A model generated the notes under the pieces. It ran no database searches and was not told the origin of the DNA. It worked only from the letters and a program-made list of their open reading frames with translations. The position numbers and the translations under genes are program-made. A stretch of DNA of 64,000 nt from Agelas oroides (Eukaryota; Porifera; Demospongiae; Agelasida; Agelasidae): assembly GCA_949130485.1 (NCBI GenBank), contig OX422185.1, positions 17,177,011 through 17,241,010 of the forward strand, read 5' to 3'. How positions within the stretch are numbered: position 1 is the first letter of the stretch; the number at the start of each line of letters is the position of its first letter. Positions 14,301-23,900 of the stretch are shown in pieces.

Positions 14301-17300
14301 GTTTTCATAACATAACGTTACACTCAAATGTTTTCATAACATAACGTTACACTCAAATGTTTTCATAACATAACGTTACACTCAAATGTTTTCATAACAT
14401 AACGTTACACTCAAATGTTTTCATAACATAACGTTACACTCAAATGTTTTCATAACATAACGTTACACTCAAATGTTTTCATAACATAACGTTACACTCA
14501 AATGTTTTCATAACATAACGTTACACTCAAATGTTTTCATAACATAACGTTACACTCAAATGTTTTCATAACATAACGTTACACTCAAATGTTTTCATAA
14601 CATAACATTACACTCAAATGTTTTTGGAATTTGCTGAATTTTAATGCTGTATAAATTGCATGACTCTAGATAATTATGCAGTATGAATAATTTCCAAGTA
14701 TGTGGAGTGCTGCATGAATAGTATGTTGTCTGCATATATATGTTACAAACAGCTACCACACCTAGCACAATTAGTCTTTAAAGCTCTTGTTAATGATCAA
14801 CTGCTATTGAGCACCTTCCTCCCCCACAAACCCCTCTATTGATAACTTGACCAGTGAGCCAGGTCAGGTGAGTGTAATTAATGCTTAGAAATACTTGTAT
14901 GAAAGACCCCCTTTGAAGAGGGTGGGGCTAGGGACTGTACCTTAAAATTCATTAGGTAATACTGCCTGCTATAATGTTATTCAGGACATATATATAGTCC
15001 AAAATATATGTAATTAATATCAGTAGTGAATGCATTGCGTTTAGTATAACCACTACTTACAAAAAAAAAAAAACCCACACACTAGATATTATCACATCTG
15101 GGAAGCTTTGATTTGAGACCAGGAAAGATGAATACCACACACCCCTTTTCTCATGTACAAGTACTAGATAACATGCCAGTATACTATAATACTGTTATAT
15201 AGTGTAAACAGAACATGGGAAACAATGGCCTCAGATATTATCAGCTCAGAGAGGTAATGATGAATCCACTTGAGTCAAGTGTGTGCACACTCCCTGTGGA
15301 ATGCAGGTACATGTAGGTGTAACATGTTTATTGTTTGCCTCTATAGTCTATTTACACAGCGATTCATACTTGTTTCGAACCTGAGACCTTTTTCTAGAAC
15401 CATCCTGAACTAGCTTCTTTCCCCAGTCCTCCACCACAGCTACCATCGCTTGCACAACAAGTGATGGTAGCTGAGGTGCTGTATGTCAGCCAGCAGAGAG
15501 AACTTTCTGAGATGGCCACCAGCTCCTTGGTTTCTGGTACAAACGGGGCCCATTCCTCATACTGCATGCTTCTAGCAAGATTGTCTGCTACTTTGTGTTA
15601 ATACACCACACTTCACAGCTGTTGTTGCACTAGCCAAGTCCATTTTCTTTAAGTACATTCAGACTACAAGTTCCTGTGTTGGATCAAAAGCCCAGCACAA
15701 TACAGGTTAGGGTCATACAGCACTTCACATGCAGTAGTGTAATGCTAAATGAAGTATTCAGCCTCTATCCGGGACGAGCCACGGTTTTGAGGTTAAGACA
15801 GTATCATTGTCCAGGTACTACAGTGACTGTGTACTTCTCATGTCTAATTGCATCCCCTGCAGGCTGCTGCAACCATGAGGGACCCAGTCGTGGCGGTGCC
15901 AGGTGTCTGTGCAGACCAGGTGTTGGACAAGATCAAAACAAAGGTACTGTGCTCTTGTGTACTGTGTTCATGCACAACAACATGCAGAGATATCATCTCA
16001 ACAGAAAGGAGGACGAAACATACCTTTGTGGATACAAGTTGAGTGGGCAGTGCCCCGAGCGCATAAGAACGGGCGGCTAGAGGAAGAGCGTGTAACTTCA
16101 ATAGAAGCCCGTAGTCCGGTTGAACCGTACTAAAAATAGAACACCCGGCACGTGCTTAGCAACATGTCTACGCGCAGCTGCGCATACGTGTTACTATTTT
16201 TAGTACTGGCGGTAAATTCCGACTGGTTTGGAATTTTACGTAGTTACACGCTCTTCCTCTAGCCGCCCGTTTTTATGCGCTCTTGGCAGTGTCTAACCAC
16301 ATGCGTACATTGGTCCATCTCTGGTGTGGTATCATGTGCTTGGAAGAGTTGTGGATAGCTTATTTGCAATGAAATTGGGACTTAATTGGTCAACTGTCCA
16401 GATTAACTATACGATGTCCTTGTGTGTGCGTGTGAAGAAGCCCATACCACTTACATCGAGGACCCACTGTTGTCCCAGAGGTCATCATGAACCAGAATTC
16501 CAAACCTCTTGTGTACTTTCATCAACTCATGGTGAAGTAGGAATAAGCTGATTGTGCTCAAAAGTAGCCTCGTTCCCAGGCCCCGCCCAGCTTTCCGTCG
16601 CTTGCAGTATGGAAAAGCCGTGGAGAGCCTGGTATCTTTTCTCACGTGAGCATGACAAAATGGCGAAATTTTGCAGAACTAACAGGCTGTGTTTCGCATA
16701 TTTTAAACCGACTACACACTCAACGCTTGGTGTGTAAGACAGTCGCCTCCCGCTAGCTAGATACGTGTGGTAAGTTACCTGGTACCTTGGCTCTTTTTGC
16801 TGTTCTGGGCCCGGTGCGCCCACGCACAATTAAACCCTTTCTACCATCCTTTCTATCCTGACGTCACTCACGTGAGAAAGGACACCAGGCCCTCTCCCGC
16901 TTTACCGTACTAATAAGCGATGGAAAGCTGGGTGGGGCTACTCAAAAGTCTATTATGCAATGCTGCAATGCTTCAAACTAGGCGTATCAAGAGTCCATAA
17001 CTGACAGTGCATTTACCCTCTGCTTCCACATTAATTCCAACTACATGTATGTGGAGGCTTGAAGTTTGCTTAGTAAGGATGTTGGAGAAGAAACGGTGAC
17101 CTGTGAGCTGCTGCCAGTTGCTTGACTCTTGTTAATGTGGCTAGTTGTCGCCATCACAAAATTTAGAATAACATGTGGCCAAGTTTCCGCAAAAATTGAC
17201 GTGATAATCTGCCTATTATGCTCGCATTATGCTCGATGCTTTTGCAAACCTATTATTTAACACCAGCATAATCTGTGCACCCCTAAGGTGGCCAAGTGTT

Positions 17301-20300
17301 CCAAGCATGGGTGGTTCACTAGTCTATCAAGCTAGACCCTCTCTCACCCAGAAAAGTGACAGAGGGTCTAGCAGATGTTATTAGTATGCATGAGATGCTG
17401 ACCAATCAGATCCTACTGTTCCATTTTGAGACAGTAGCAACACCTTGGCTTCAGTATGTAAGACCAATACTGGTGCAGTTTTAAGGTTGCAGATTAAACA
17501 AGCTGTGAACTATGAATACTAATAACATCTGCTAGACCATCTCTCACCTTTCTGGTCTCTCACTTTTCTGGAGGGTGAGAGATGGTGTAGCTTGATAGAC
17601 TAGTGGTTCACCTACTTAGGCTGGGAAGCCCTACAAGGTGGGCTGTAACCATAACAATAACCTAAATTGCTGTTTTAGATAAGTCAATAGTAAAGATGTG
17701 CATTACAATACAAACAGGGATGTATACACCCTATGGTTCACCCTATGGTTCGTTGACATGGTTGACAGGCATCTGTCATACTCTATTGGGTACGAGATGT
17801 TGAGATATGCAAGTTTCACTGCTGCATTATGATGAAAGGTCTGGGTAGAAGCCAGGTGATCAGTAAGGTATCAAGCTAAGTACTTGTGGTCAGAAAGCCA
17901 GTATTGGCCAATGAACGAATCTGATTGTTACCTCCAAAATTCCTCGGTGCTCAAAAATGTTGTACTATGTTCACCAGACCCTCCTTTTGCAGTATGTGTA
18001 CGAGACTAATCAACACTGATAATAGTACACATCCTCTCTTATCTAGCTAACAGATATTTTGGTCACCTACTTTGTCACCTACTTGGGGCTAATTGGGAAG
18101 CCCCACATGGGGTGGATTGTAACAGTAAACAGAAGCCTAACTTCCATAGGGAAAGCAAAGGGGGGCGGTGCCCAATCGTTGTAACTCACGAACTTTGCTT
18201 TGATCAGCCTCGAGTCTACCAAACAACGAGCTGTATTGACGCTGTCTTTCAAACGTTACAGTCTCAAGTTCTTGTACAAGATATTATACGAAGGACCTCA
18301 AGATTCTTCGTCGGGCACCGCCCCCCTCACGTCTACCCTCACAGCTACCTGACGTCATGCACGTGACTCTATCTCCCAGGCCTTCCCGTTTTTACATACA
18401 TGTACTGCAAGCAATCAAAACTGGAGGCAGGAATGGCCTGGGAACGAGGCTAGTTGAAAGCAGATATACATTGATAGTATCTCATTCCCAGGCTGTGTGG
18501 GAATGAGGTTAACACACATAGTAGTTGTATTATGTTCTATGTTTACTCCTATCTCAGGTGAGCAAGGAGCGTGTCCGTGTACTGGAGTTTATGCGAGACT
18601 ACGACAAGCTTCGCTCAGGCAGAATCTCAGTGACATCATTCCGAAGGGCTCTAGACCTCTGTGGCTTTGGTCTCTCACAAGAGGAGGTTGCAACACTGGA
18701 GAAGAGGTGAGGGTGTGAGGGTGTGAGGGAGGTGTGTGCATGTGTGACTGTGTGTCCATGTTGATCTGTGTTTGTGAGGTGTACTTCCCATCATCAGCCC
18801 TCTCTTGCACTAGTTACTAGTTGCTAAGTAGAATCATGCTGAATTACAGAAGACTTACGCAGCTCACAGAAAACTTACGCAGCTCACAGAAGACTTACAC
18901 AGCTCACAGAAGACTTGCGCAGCTGACAGAAGACTTGCGCAGCTCACAGAAGACTTACGCAGCTCACAGAAGACTTGCGCAGCTCACAGAAGACTTACAC
19001 AGCTGACAGAAGACTTACGCAGCTGACAGAAGACTTACGCAGCTGACAGAACTTACGCAGCTCACAGAAGACTTACACAGCTCACAGAAGACTTACGCAG
19101 CTCACAGAAGACTTGCGCAGCTGACAGAAGACTTACACAGCTCACAGAAGACTTGCGCAGCTGACAGAAGACTTACACAGCTGACAGAAGACTTATGCAG
19201 CTCACAGAAGACTTACACAGCTCACAGAAGACTTACGCAGCTCACAGAAGACTTACACAGCTCACAGAAGACTTACACAGCTGACAGAAGACTTACGCAG
19301 CTCACAGAAGACTTACACAGCTGACAGAAGACTTACGCAGCTGACAGAAGACTTACACAGCTCACAGAAGACTTACACAGCTCACAGAAGACTTACGCAG
19401 CTCACGCAGCTCACAGAAGACTTACGCAGCTCACAGAAGACTTACGCAGCTCACAGAAGACTTACGCAGCTCACAGAAGACTTACGCAGCTCACAGAAGA
19501 CTTACGCAGCTCACAGAAGACTTACACAGCTCACAGAAGACTTACGCAGCTCACAGAAGACTTACGCAGCTCACAGAAGACTTGCGCAGCTCACAGAAGA
19601 CTTACGCAGCTCACAGAAGACTTACGCAGCTCACAGAAGACTTGCGCAGCTCACAGAAGACTTACGCAGCTCACAGAAGACTTACACAGCTCACAGAAGA
19701 CTTACGCAGCTCACAGAAGACTTACACAGCTCACAGAAGACTTACACAGCTCACAGAAGACTTACGCAGCTCACGCAGCTCACAGAAGACTTACACAGCT
19801 CACAGAAGACTTACACAGCTGACAGAAGACTTACGCAGCTCACGCAGCTGACAGAAGACTTACACAGCTCACAGAAGACTTACACAGCTCACAGAAGACT
19901 TACACAGCTGACAGAAGACTTATGCAGCTCACAGAAGACTTACACAGCTCACAGAAGACTTACGCAGCTCACAGAAGACTTACACAGCTCACAGAAGACT
20001 TACACAGCTGACAGAAGACTTACGCAGCTCACAGAAGACTTACACAGCTGACAGAAGACTTACACAGCTGACAGAAGACTTACACAGCTCACAGAAGACT
20101 TACACAGCTCACAGAAGACTTACGCAGCTCACGCAGCTCACAGAAGACTTACACAGCTCACAGAAGACTTACGCAGCTCACAGAAGACTTACGCAGCTCA
20201 CAGAAGACTTACACAGCTCACAGAAGACTTACGCAGCTCACAGAAGACTTACACAGCTCACAGAAGACTTACACAGCTCACAGAAGACTTACACAGCTGA

Positions 20301-20856
20301 CAGAAGACTTACACAGCTGACAGAAGACTTATGCAGCTCACAGAAGACTTACACAGCTCACAGAAGACTTACGCAGCTCACAGAAGACTTACACAGCTGA
20401 CAGAAGACTTACACAGCTGACAGAAGACTTACGCAGCTCACAGAAGACTTACAGCTTACCAAAGACTTACAGCTTGCAGAACACTTAGCTTAAGTTGGAC
20501 AAGTTGGACTACTGTCCTTGTTCCCAGGCTCTCACACCCCCAGCTTTTATCACTTGCTGTATGAAAAGCAATCAATGAAATCTGGGGGTGTGAGAGGCTG
20601 GTAATGAGGCTATCTCCTTCCAAACTTACACACACACTCACACACACACACACACACACCCTCCCCCCTTCCTCCCCCCCCCCCCCCCAGGTACCTTTCG
20701 GCAAAAGACCCTACTTATGTGGACTACATGCGATTCTCAGATGAAGTGGAGTCCGTCTTCACGTACAAGAACCTGGAGAAGACACCAACGGCCGAGGTGC
20801 AGCAGTTTGTGCCTCCCGTAGAGGTAGACCTGAACGTCCTTTCTCCTGAGGAGTAG
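903..20856 (+). CDS. EF-hand-repeat protein gene, 5'-partial, 11 exons in window
   Basis: Eleven exons can be joined with matching splice phases: 903-976, 2177-2299, 3284-3373, 3673-3788, 5038-5212, 7914-8041, 10643-10814, 11395-11611, 15863-15943, 18558-18706 and 20691-20856. The product is a chain of repeated EF-hand pairs. Each pair has a helix rich in Leu/Arg, a loop such as FRDYD, FQDFD or MRDYD, a GYxTxxQFxxxL segment, and then a second loop ending in a V-x-Y-x-x-F motif. Most loops lack residues for tight calcium binding, because positions 5, 6 or 12 are not acidic or Gly. This is typical of long axonemal/sperm EF-hand proteins such as EFCAB6. The EFCAB6-like reading is tentative; the EF-hand repeat reading is strong. 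Upstream exons lie outside the window. A frame shift in exon 6 and an in-frame TAG in exon 11 raise the possibility of a decaying paralogue. Confidence 0.75.
1054..2010 (+). repeat. Minisatellite, about 46-bp unit
   Basis: A tandem array built from ATGCATCCAAATTCRTAAA, a short TCTAATATGTACACC or TAATCATCAATATGTACACC variant, and TCATCATCCACA. Shorter units drop the central part. It lies wholly in the intron between the exons ending at 976 and starting at 2177. Long open frames through it are repeat artefacts. Confidence 0.9.
2177..2299 (+). CDS. EF-hand gene, exon 2 in window
   Basis: The acceptor CACACACAG and donor GTGAGC bound 41 codons in phase 0. The peptide starts TPNSLGSGDEEGQ and continues through an amphipathic Arg/Leu helix (ILERLRREV) into YFRDYDR, the first half of an EF-hand loop. 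The loop is completed by the next exon (GKGYTRG). The donor sequence has been tandemly copied into the following intron. Confidence 0.8.
2300..2712 (+). repeat. GA-rich minisatellite derived from an exon 3' edge and splice donor
   Basis: About eight copies of a roughly 48-bp unit reading ACTTCAGAGAGTGAGCGGAG, then (GA)n, then GATGTGTGTTATATT. The unit matches the last coding bases and donor of the preceding exon (ACTTCAGAGA...GTGAGCGGAG), so each repeat carries a copy of the 5' splice site. Confidence 0.85.
3284..3373 (+). CDS. EF-hand gene, exon 3 in window
   Basis: Thirty codons in phase 0 between CCCCCACAG and GTAAGG. The product starts GKGYTRGVTKPQFERLLHFL, which is the loop end and exiting helix of an EF hand, then SLNVTPEERK. 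The GY-T-x-x-x-x-x-QF-x-x-x-L pattern repeats in the exons at 5038 and 11395. Confidence 0.8.
3673..3788 (+). CDS. EF-hand gene, exon 4 in window
   Basis: The acceptor CCCTGTAG and donor GTGAGC bound an open frame ending in phase 2. It encodes LIVRKFEDPNGGDVNYVAFV, a degenerate second EF hand (D-x-N-x-G loop followed by V-N-Y-x-x-F), and then an acidic/basic tail with QAVDEEYTGQ. Confidence 0.8.
4273..4532 (+). repeat. Dispersed repeat R1, forward copy
   Basis: It starts TAGCCTCGTTCCCAGGC and ends near CGCCCACGCGCAATTAA. Block order and much of the sequence match 16566-16831 (plus strand) and 17-184 (minus strand). It lies inside the TTAA element at 4075-4925. Confidence 0.65.
4537..4680 (+). 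repeat. 30-bp tandem repeat
   Basis: Four copies of CATGCTCAATACTGCTACAA followed by TATGTATGTA, the last one diverged. It lies inside the TTAA element. Confidence 0.85.
5038..5212 (+). CDS. EF-hand gene, exon 5 in window
   Basis: The acceptor TTGTTCCCAG and donor GTACTA bound an exon that enters in phase 2 and leaves in phase 0. After a Ser/Pro-rich linker it encodes VVDVEELIARIQEHV, then EHFQDFDPLRSGSISAARF, an EF hand with a D-x-D start and the S-I-S beta position. This is the first hand of the second visible pair. Confidence 0.8.
5219..5322. repeat. Foldback (hairpin) element
   Basis: TTAGCCTCAAACCCAGGCTT at the left pairs with AAGCCTGGATTTGAGGCTA at the right, and TCCGGATTTTGT pairs with ACAAAATCCGGA inside. 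It lies six bases after a splice donor. It belongs to the abundant TAGCCTCgTTCCCAGGC foldback family. Confidence 0.8.
5687..5936. mobile_element. Small TIR element, family GAGCGCATAAGAACGGG
   Basis: Left end CCAAGAGTGCATAAGAACGG and right end CCGTTCTTATATGCGCTCTTG are inverted, with further pairing of AAGAGCGTG/CACGCTCTT and TACTAAAAATAG/CTATTTTTAGTA. A close copy is at 16053-16286 and a fragment at 8305-8412. Confidence 0.75.
6922..7011. repeat. Foldback element, family TAGTCTATCAAGC
   Basis: TAGTCTATCAAGCCAGACCA at the left pairs with GGTCTAGCTTGATAGACTA at the right, and CTCTCACC pairs with GGTGAGAG. Related copies are at 7314-7368 and 17317-17603. Confidence 0.75.
7446..7492. repeat. Short foldback, TAGCCTCGTACCC family
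   Basis: TAGCCTCGTACCC and GGGTACGAGGCTA form a near-perfect hairpin around GCATATGC. It is one of the smallest members of the family. Confidence 0.7.
7914..8041 (+). CDS. EF-hand gene, exon 6 in window, frame-shifted
   Basis: The acceptor CTCCTCCTCAG and a CAGG|GTGGGT donor bound the exon. The first frame reads GLSSLGLPYLTDAQF, a good EF-hand entry helix. The family pattern then continues in the next frame as RALCDHYVNPSRKGC...WKKFLSDVDQ, the second hand with its F-L-x-D-V end. Staying in the first frame gives a TGA after GPL. The shift lies near 7957-7963 and is equivalent to one extra base. If one base is discounted, the exon enters in phase 0 and leaves in phase 1, exactly what the neighbouring exons require. 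It is either a true lesion or an assembly error. Confidence 0.65.
9690..10450. other. GC-rich island inside an intron, content unclear
   Basis: This block is richer in G+C and CpG than its surroundings. Several frames stay open on both strands, including about 180 codons on the minus strand between 10336 and 9782, but none shows a recognisable domain. A short stretch on the plus strand after TTAATATGCAG (from 9712) reads DIDDACKLVFSEVK and could be an exon or a retrocopy. I cannot assign it. Confidence 0.3.
10643..10814 (+). CDS. EF-hand gene, exon 7 in window
   Basis: Acceptor CCTCTCCAG and donor GTAAGG; it enters in phase 1 and leaves in phase 2. It encodes a Gly/Pro/Thr-rich linker (VFTTSGLTGPLPRLG), then an Arg-rich helix (RLRERANQRR) and CFQDFDK, the start of the next EF-hand pair. 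The helix resembles that of the exon at 2177. Confidence 0.8.
10847..11223. mobile_element. MITE-like element, termini TACCGTATAGCCGGAAA
   Basis: The left end ACCATATAGCCAGAAATATT and right end TTTTCCGGCTATACGGTA are inverted. The interior has AAATTTGGCGGT and its complement near each end. A second, longer copy at 12000-13161 is interrupted by another transposon. Both lie in introns of the EF-hand gene. Confidence 0.8.
11352..11386 (+). repeat. (CA)n microsatellite at a splice acceptor
   Basis: About sixteen CA dinucleotides end eight bases before the acceptor CCAG of the next exon and act as part of its upstream tract. Confidence 0.9.
11395..11611 (+). CDS. EF-hand gene, exon 8 in window
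   Basis: The longest exon of the gene: 72 full codons after one completing base, acceptor CACCCAG, donor GTGAGT. It reads HNMGYVTRSQFRQCLSYLGL, then an acidic linker and METKFSDSKGFNYLRFLEEL, a complete second hand. It ends in a charged tail (DKYRLRMTQLTAKKEQ) in phase 0. Confidence 0.85.
12000..13161. mobile_element. MITE-like element TACCGTATAGCCGGAAA, interrupted copy
   Basis: Termini ACCGTATAGCCGGAAAATTT and ATTTCCGGCTATACGGT are inverted. Relative to the copy at 10847-11223 it is in the opposite orientation and is split by the TTAA-flanked element at 12242-12981. Confidence 0.8.
12242..12981. mobile_element. TTAA-targeting non-autonomous element nested in a MITE
   Basis: Ends GGTGGCGGGTAA and TTTACCCGCCCCC are inverted (11 of 12 positions). 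They are flanked by TTAA at 12238-12241 and 12982-12985. The empty site can be read in the homologous copy near 11000 (GAAGTACTTGAACAAAG). TTAA duplication fits piggyBac or Kolobok groups. No transposase frame is present. Confidence 0.85.
14250..14622 (+). repeat. 29-bp minisatellite
   Basis: About thirteen almost identical units of ATAACATAACGTTACACTCA followed by AATGTTTTC, in the intron between exons 8 and 9 of the EF-hand gene. The very low divergence suggests recent expansion. Confidence 0.95.
15863..15943 (+). CDS. EF-hand gene, exon 9 in window
   Basis: Acceptor CCCCTGCAG and donor GTACTG bound 27 phase-0 codons. The peptide is a linker (AAATMRDPVVAVPGVCADQV) entering a helix LDKIKTK. 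It is the start of the third visible EF-hand pair and joins smoothly to the next exon (VSKERVRVLEF). Confidence 0.7.
16053..16286. mobile_element. Small TIR element, family GAGCGCATAAGAACGGG
   Basis: Ends CCCCGAGCGCATAAGAACGG and CCCGTTTTTATGCGCTCTTGG are inverted. Candidate 5-bp duplications CAGTG flank it at 16048-16052 and 16287-16291. It is homologous to 5687-5936. Confidence 0.75.
16566..16831 (+). repeat. Dispersed repeat R1, forward copy
   Basis: It starts TAGCCTCGTTCCCAGGCC and ends CGCCCACGCACAATTAA, matching 4273-4532 block by block, including the CTCAACGCTTGGTGTGTA motif. Confidence 0.65.
17317..17603. repeat. Foldback element, family TAGTCTATCAAGC
   Basis: TAGTCTATCAAGCTAGACC at the left and TAGCTTGATAGACTA at the right are inverted. 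A second inverted pair (TAGCAGATGTTATTAGTA / TACTAATAACATCTGCTA) lies inside, so the element has two nested hairpin arms. Confidence 0.75.
18558..18706 (+). CDS. EF-hand gene, exon 10 in window
   Basis: Acceptor ATCTCAG and donor GTGAGG; phase 0 in, phase 2 out. It encodes VSKERVRVLEFMRDYDKLRS, then GRISVTSFRRALDLCGFGLS and QEEVATLEKR. This is one whole EF hand with a D-x-D loop start and I-S-V beta position, followed by the helix that leads to the second hand. Confidence 0.85.
18841..20460 (+). repeat. 20-bp minisatellite, about 80 units
   Basis: A 1.6-kb array of CACAGAAGACTTACRCAGCT. Units differ mainly at two sites: TTACG, TTACA or TTGCG, and CAGCTC or CAGCTG. A few short deletions create CTCACGCAGCTC joins. 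It fills most of the intron before the last exon. Open frames through it are artefacts. Confidence 0.97.
20517..20612. repeat. Foldback element, TTCCCAGGCTCTCACACCCC
   Basis: CAGGCTCTCACACCCCCAG pairs with CTGGGGGTGTGAGAGGCTG across a short loop. It belongs to the TAGCCTCGTTCCCAGGC family. Confidence 0.7.
20691..20856 (+). CDS. EF-hand gene, exon 11, ends in TAG
   Basis: The acceptor follows a (CA)n plus poly-C tract. The exon completes an Arg codon and reads YLSAKDPTYVDYMRFSDEVE, the second hand with V-D-Y-x-x-F. A linker (NLEKTPTAEVQQFVPPVEVD) follows, then LNVLSPEE and TAG at 20854-20856. After the TAG the same frame continues open for 13 codons (QILQKTMHRLAER) to a good GTGAGG donor at 20896. 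That stretch looks like the next entry helix, so the TAG may be a nonsense mutation rather than the native end. Confidence 0.75.
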
Positions 20857-20999
20857 CAAATACTGCAGAAGACTATGCACCGACTGGCTGAGAGGGTGAG
20901 GAGTGAGAGTGGGAAGAAGGGAGAGGGGGAGGAAGAGTGTTGGAAAAAGGAGGAAAAGGAGGATTTTAGGGAAACTTCATTAAAAAGCAGTTCCTAGTC

Positions 21000-23900
21000 T
21001 TTTGCCACCTCCAGGGAAGGCCTGGGAGATTTTGTTACATTTGGTGACGTCATATAGACTGAACGTAGGCACACCAAGGTTTCATGTAACATTTATTGAC
21101 ATAATTATGTGTTGTGCTAAGGAATATAATTACTTGTTACAGTTAACACATGTATGTCATCATGTGTCTGCATACTTACACAATATAGTCCAGATCAATA
21201 TGTACTGTGCAGTATTACACATGATCTTGTGCATGAGGCTACTATTACCTGCATGTTGTTAAACATGTACTTTGCCCACAAAATATTATTGTTGTTTAGT
21301 TTGTCATGAAATATTATGCAATCAACCACTTATGAATAATGTATGATTATAGTTTATTCGTTGAACAACATTTATAGTAAGTACTTCGTTATCCTCATAT
21401 GACTGAGGCCAGTGAAGTGTTACATTTCAGACATTCTGACTGCACCTCCACCTCCTCCAGGCATACATGACTGAAGCCACTGATAGAACTGGCACAAGGT
21501 CAGAGCCCCATCCTGGACAGTGACCAATTGGAATCCATCACACAGGTGTGAGATGCATATCACATGCACTGTGTTGTGCATGTAGTCCCCATCTCCTGTT
21601 CACCCCAGCGCAGCTGATGAGGCCTAGTATTGGCCAAAATGCGTCCTGTGCAGTGGGTGACTTTACTTTTTTGGGGGAGATATGGTGTGTTGATTGTTCA
21701 TGTAAAGTGGAACCCCGCTTAACAGACACCCCTCAACAGCGGACACCCACGATATAACGGACAATTATGAAAGTCCCGTCTGTCTTTCCATTCACTTCAA
21801 CACTTAAGTAACCCCTGAACAGCGGACTTCCCGCTACTCCGTATAACGGACAGCTTTCGCGGTCCCAATTGTACGCAAACAATACTTAATGACCCCGATT
21901 TAGCGGACACTCGTCGACCTTTTCAGCAAGATTGTCAACCATCGCTAACTTGTTTGGCTAGTGTGGGCAGTCTTCAAATACTTTTTCTGGCCCTCATTGC
22001 CTCTAATTGTTATTAGGTACTTGGAATGAAGGCATGCATGCTGGTGGCTTCTGTTGTACCAGGAATAATAAAAACCAAAAGGGAGTTTCCCTCATTACAA
22101 GCTGCCTGTCTCAATTTATATACAAGGCACATTCTGCATAATTGTAATAATCAGTCGTCTTAATTGACTTCTAAGTACATGTGCAGTAAGCCATCAGGAA
22201 GAAGGCTACTCTCAAACCAACTCTTTGATGACAAGGAATTAACTCCACTGACATTGTTTTACTTGTTTTTGTGTGGATAGAATTTGAGGGCAGCTTCTGT
22301 TCTTTTGGAAAGCCTGCAGTATCAGCTACCTATCTATGTATGGGGCAATACAGCATCACTGTGCTACTTTTCTTCATGTGACTGCCAAAAAAGACATGAA
22401 ATTTAGCCCAGAAAAACACACACACACTGGCAAATAAGTATCATAATTAGGGAAAGAATTTGCACTTAGTCAGGTGCAATATAAACAGTACAAGTGTCTA
22501 GAACTAGTTACCTGGGAGAAGGAGATTGGCATGAACCATAGGCTAAAGTTTGTCAGCTAAACAGAACACAAACCCTTGCCTGGCACCCGCTAAACAAACA
22601 GCTTCTTCTAGTCTTACCTGACTAGTACTAAACAAATAGCTTCTTCAACTGTCACATCAATATGTAGTCTTACCTGACTAGTACTGAAGATACAAGTGAG
22701 CTGGAGGTAACATATGCAACTACTACCATGCTACTACCAATATCAGACACACACTGTGATGCACAAATTTGCAGTTATTGTGGGCGTGGCTTCTGTTTCA
22801 TCGTTTCCTTTTGTTTCTTGATTTATAAATTATAAACATCCAACCTTGGTGTACTCTGACTAAAAAAATGCTTAATCACATTTTCTGTCAAGTAGTGGTT
22901 TTTGAAATGGACAATTTCGGTGGCATTTTTCTGGCAGTAGGTGTAAAAAGAAATGATGAACTGTGACTTTTCTTGAACTTAATATGAGTTTCATGTGACG
23001 AACTTTAACAACTTAAACTATGTACATGCACTATATACCTGGATCCATAGATTGGGAAAGTTTCACTGTTATATTGGTGCAACAAATGGCAAAAATTAAA
23101 CATGCGAAAAATAATTGTATATTTCCTGATCTAAGGTATCCTTATAACAAAACAATAGCTCGTATCCCCATAGGAGTGAGTAAAAACAACATTATGCCAA
23201 ATAAGGCATAATTATGTGCTGTGATAGTACTTCCTCAATGGTGAATATTATTCATACTCCTATAATGTGGTTTGAGCTGTTGGAACAGTGATTGCCATCA
23301 AGGGAGTATGATAAAGCTATGTAATAGTTCCAGTCTTACTATTGCAATTCATATGCTGTGCTGTAACTGAAAACAGTGACATGAAAGGGGTTTTGGCTTT
23401 TAGGAGATCTTGCATGGTGTTATGTGGTCGAAGTCAACGTGTGATCTAATTTTATCATACCTTCTAGCCCGTTACTATGTGGTTGCTATGTAATAGAGTG
23501 CATTATATTTCATAAAGCCTTGTAATTTGTATCCCGTGGGCATCAAGTATAGCCTATAACTTTATTTGCCTGGATTTATGCAGAAAATATATTTTTATGT
23601 GCATTCTCAACTGCTCAGCATTGCGATAACAGAATGGGTTGACGACAGCAATAGCCAGCCCGAGAACAAGCTGCGCGGAAAAGCCCCAACGAGCCCAAAG
23701 AGACGAAAATCAAACTGGTAGCGCTCTGTGCTCATGGTGGCTACGAACCTAGCTTTGAGGCTTGTTTCGTGGACTTAGGATGCCTTGAGAAACACAATTT
23801 TTCAACAGCGTTGTTGGAAAACAGCAGAAAGCATCACGGCATAGCCGTCAATTCTCATAAGGCTTTGCCACTCGGGCCCGTTTCCGGACTGGCTGTCGTC

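Noticed and set aside
15368-15385. tRNA B-box-like TTTCGAACCTG
   Set aside because: No matching A box or foldable cloverleaf around it; no tRNA gene was found in the window.
18821-20460. CRISPR-like or coding repeat array
   Set aside because: Units abut with no spacers, the genome is eukaryotic, and the array lies in an intron.
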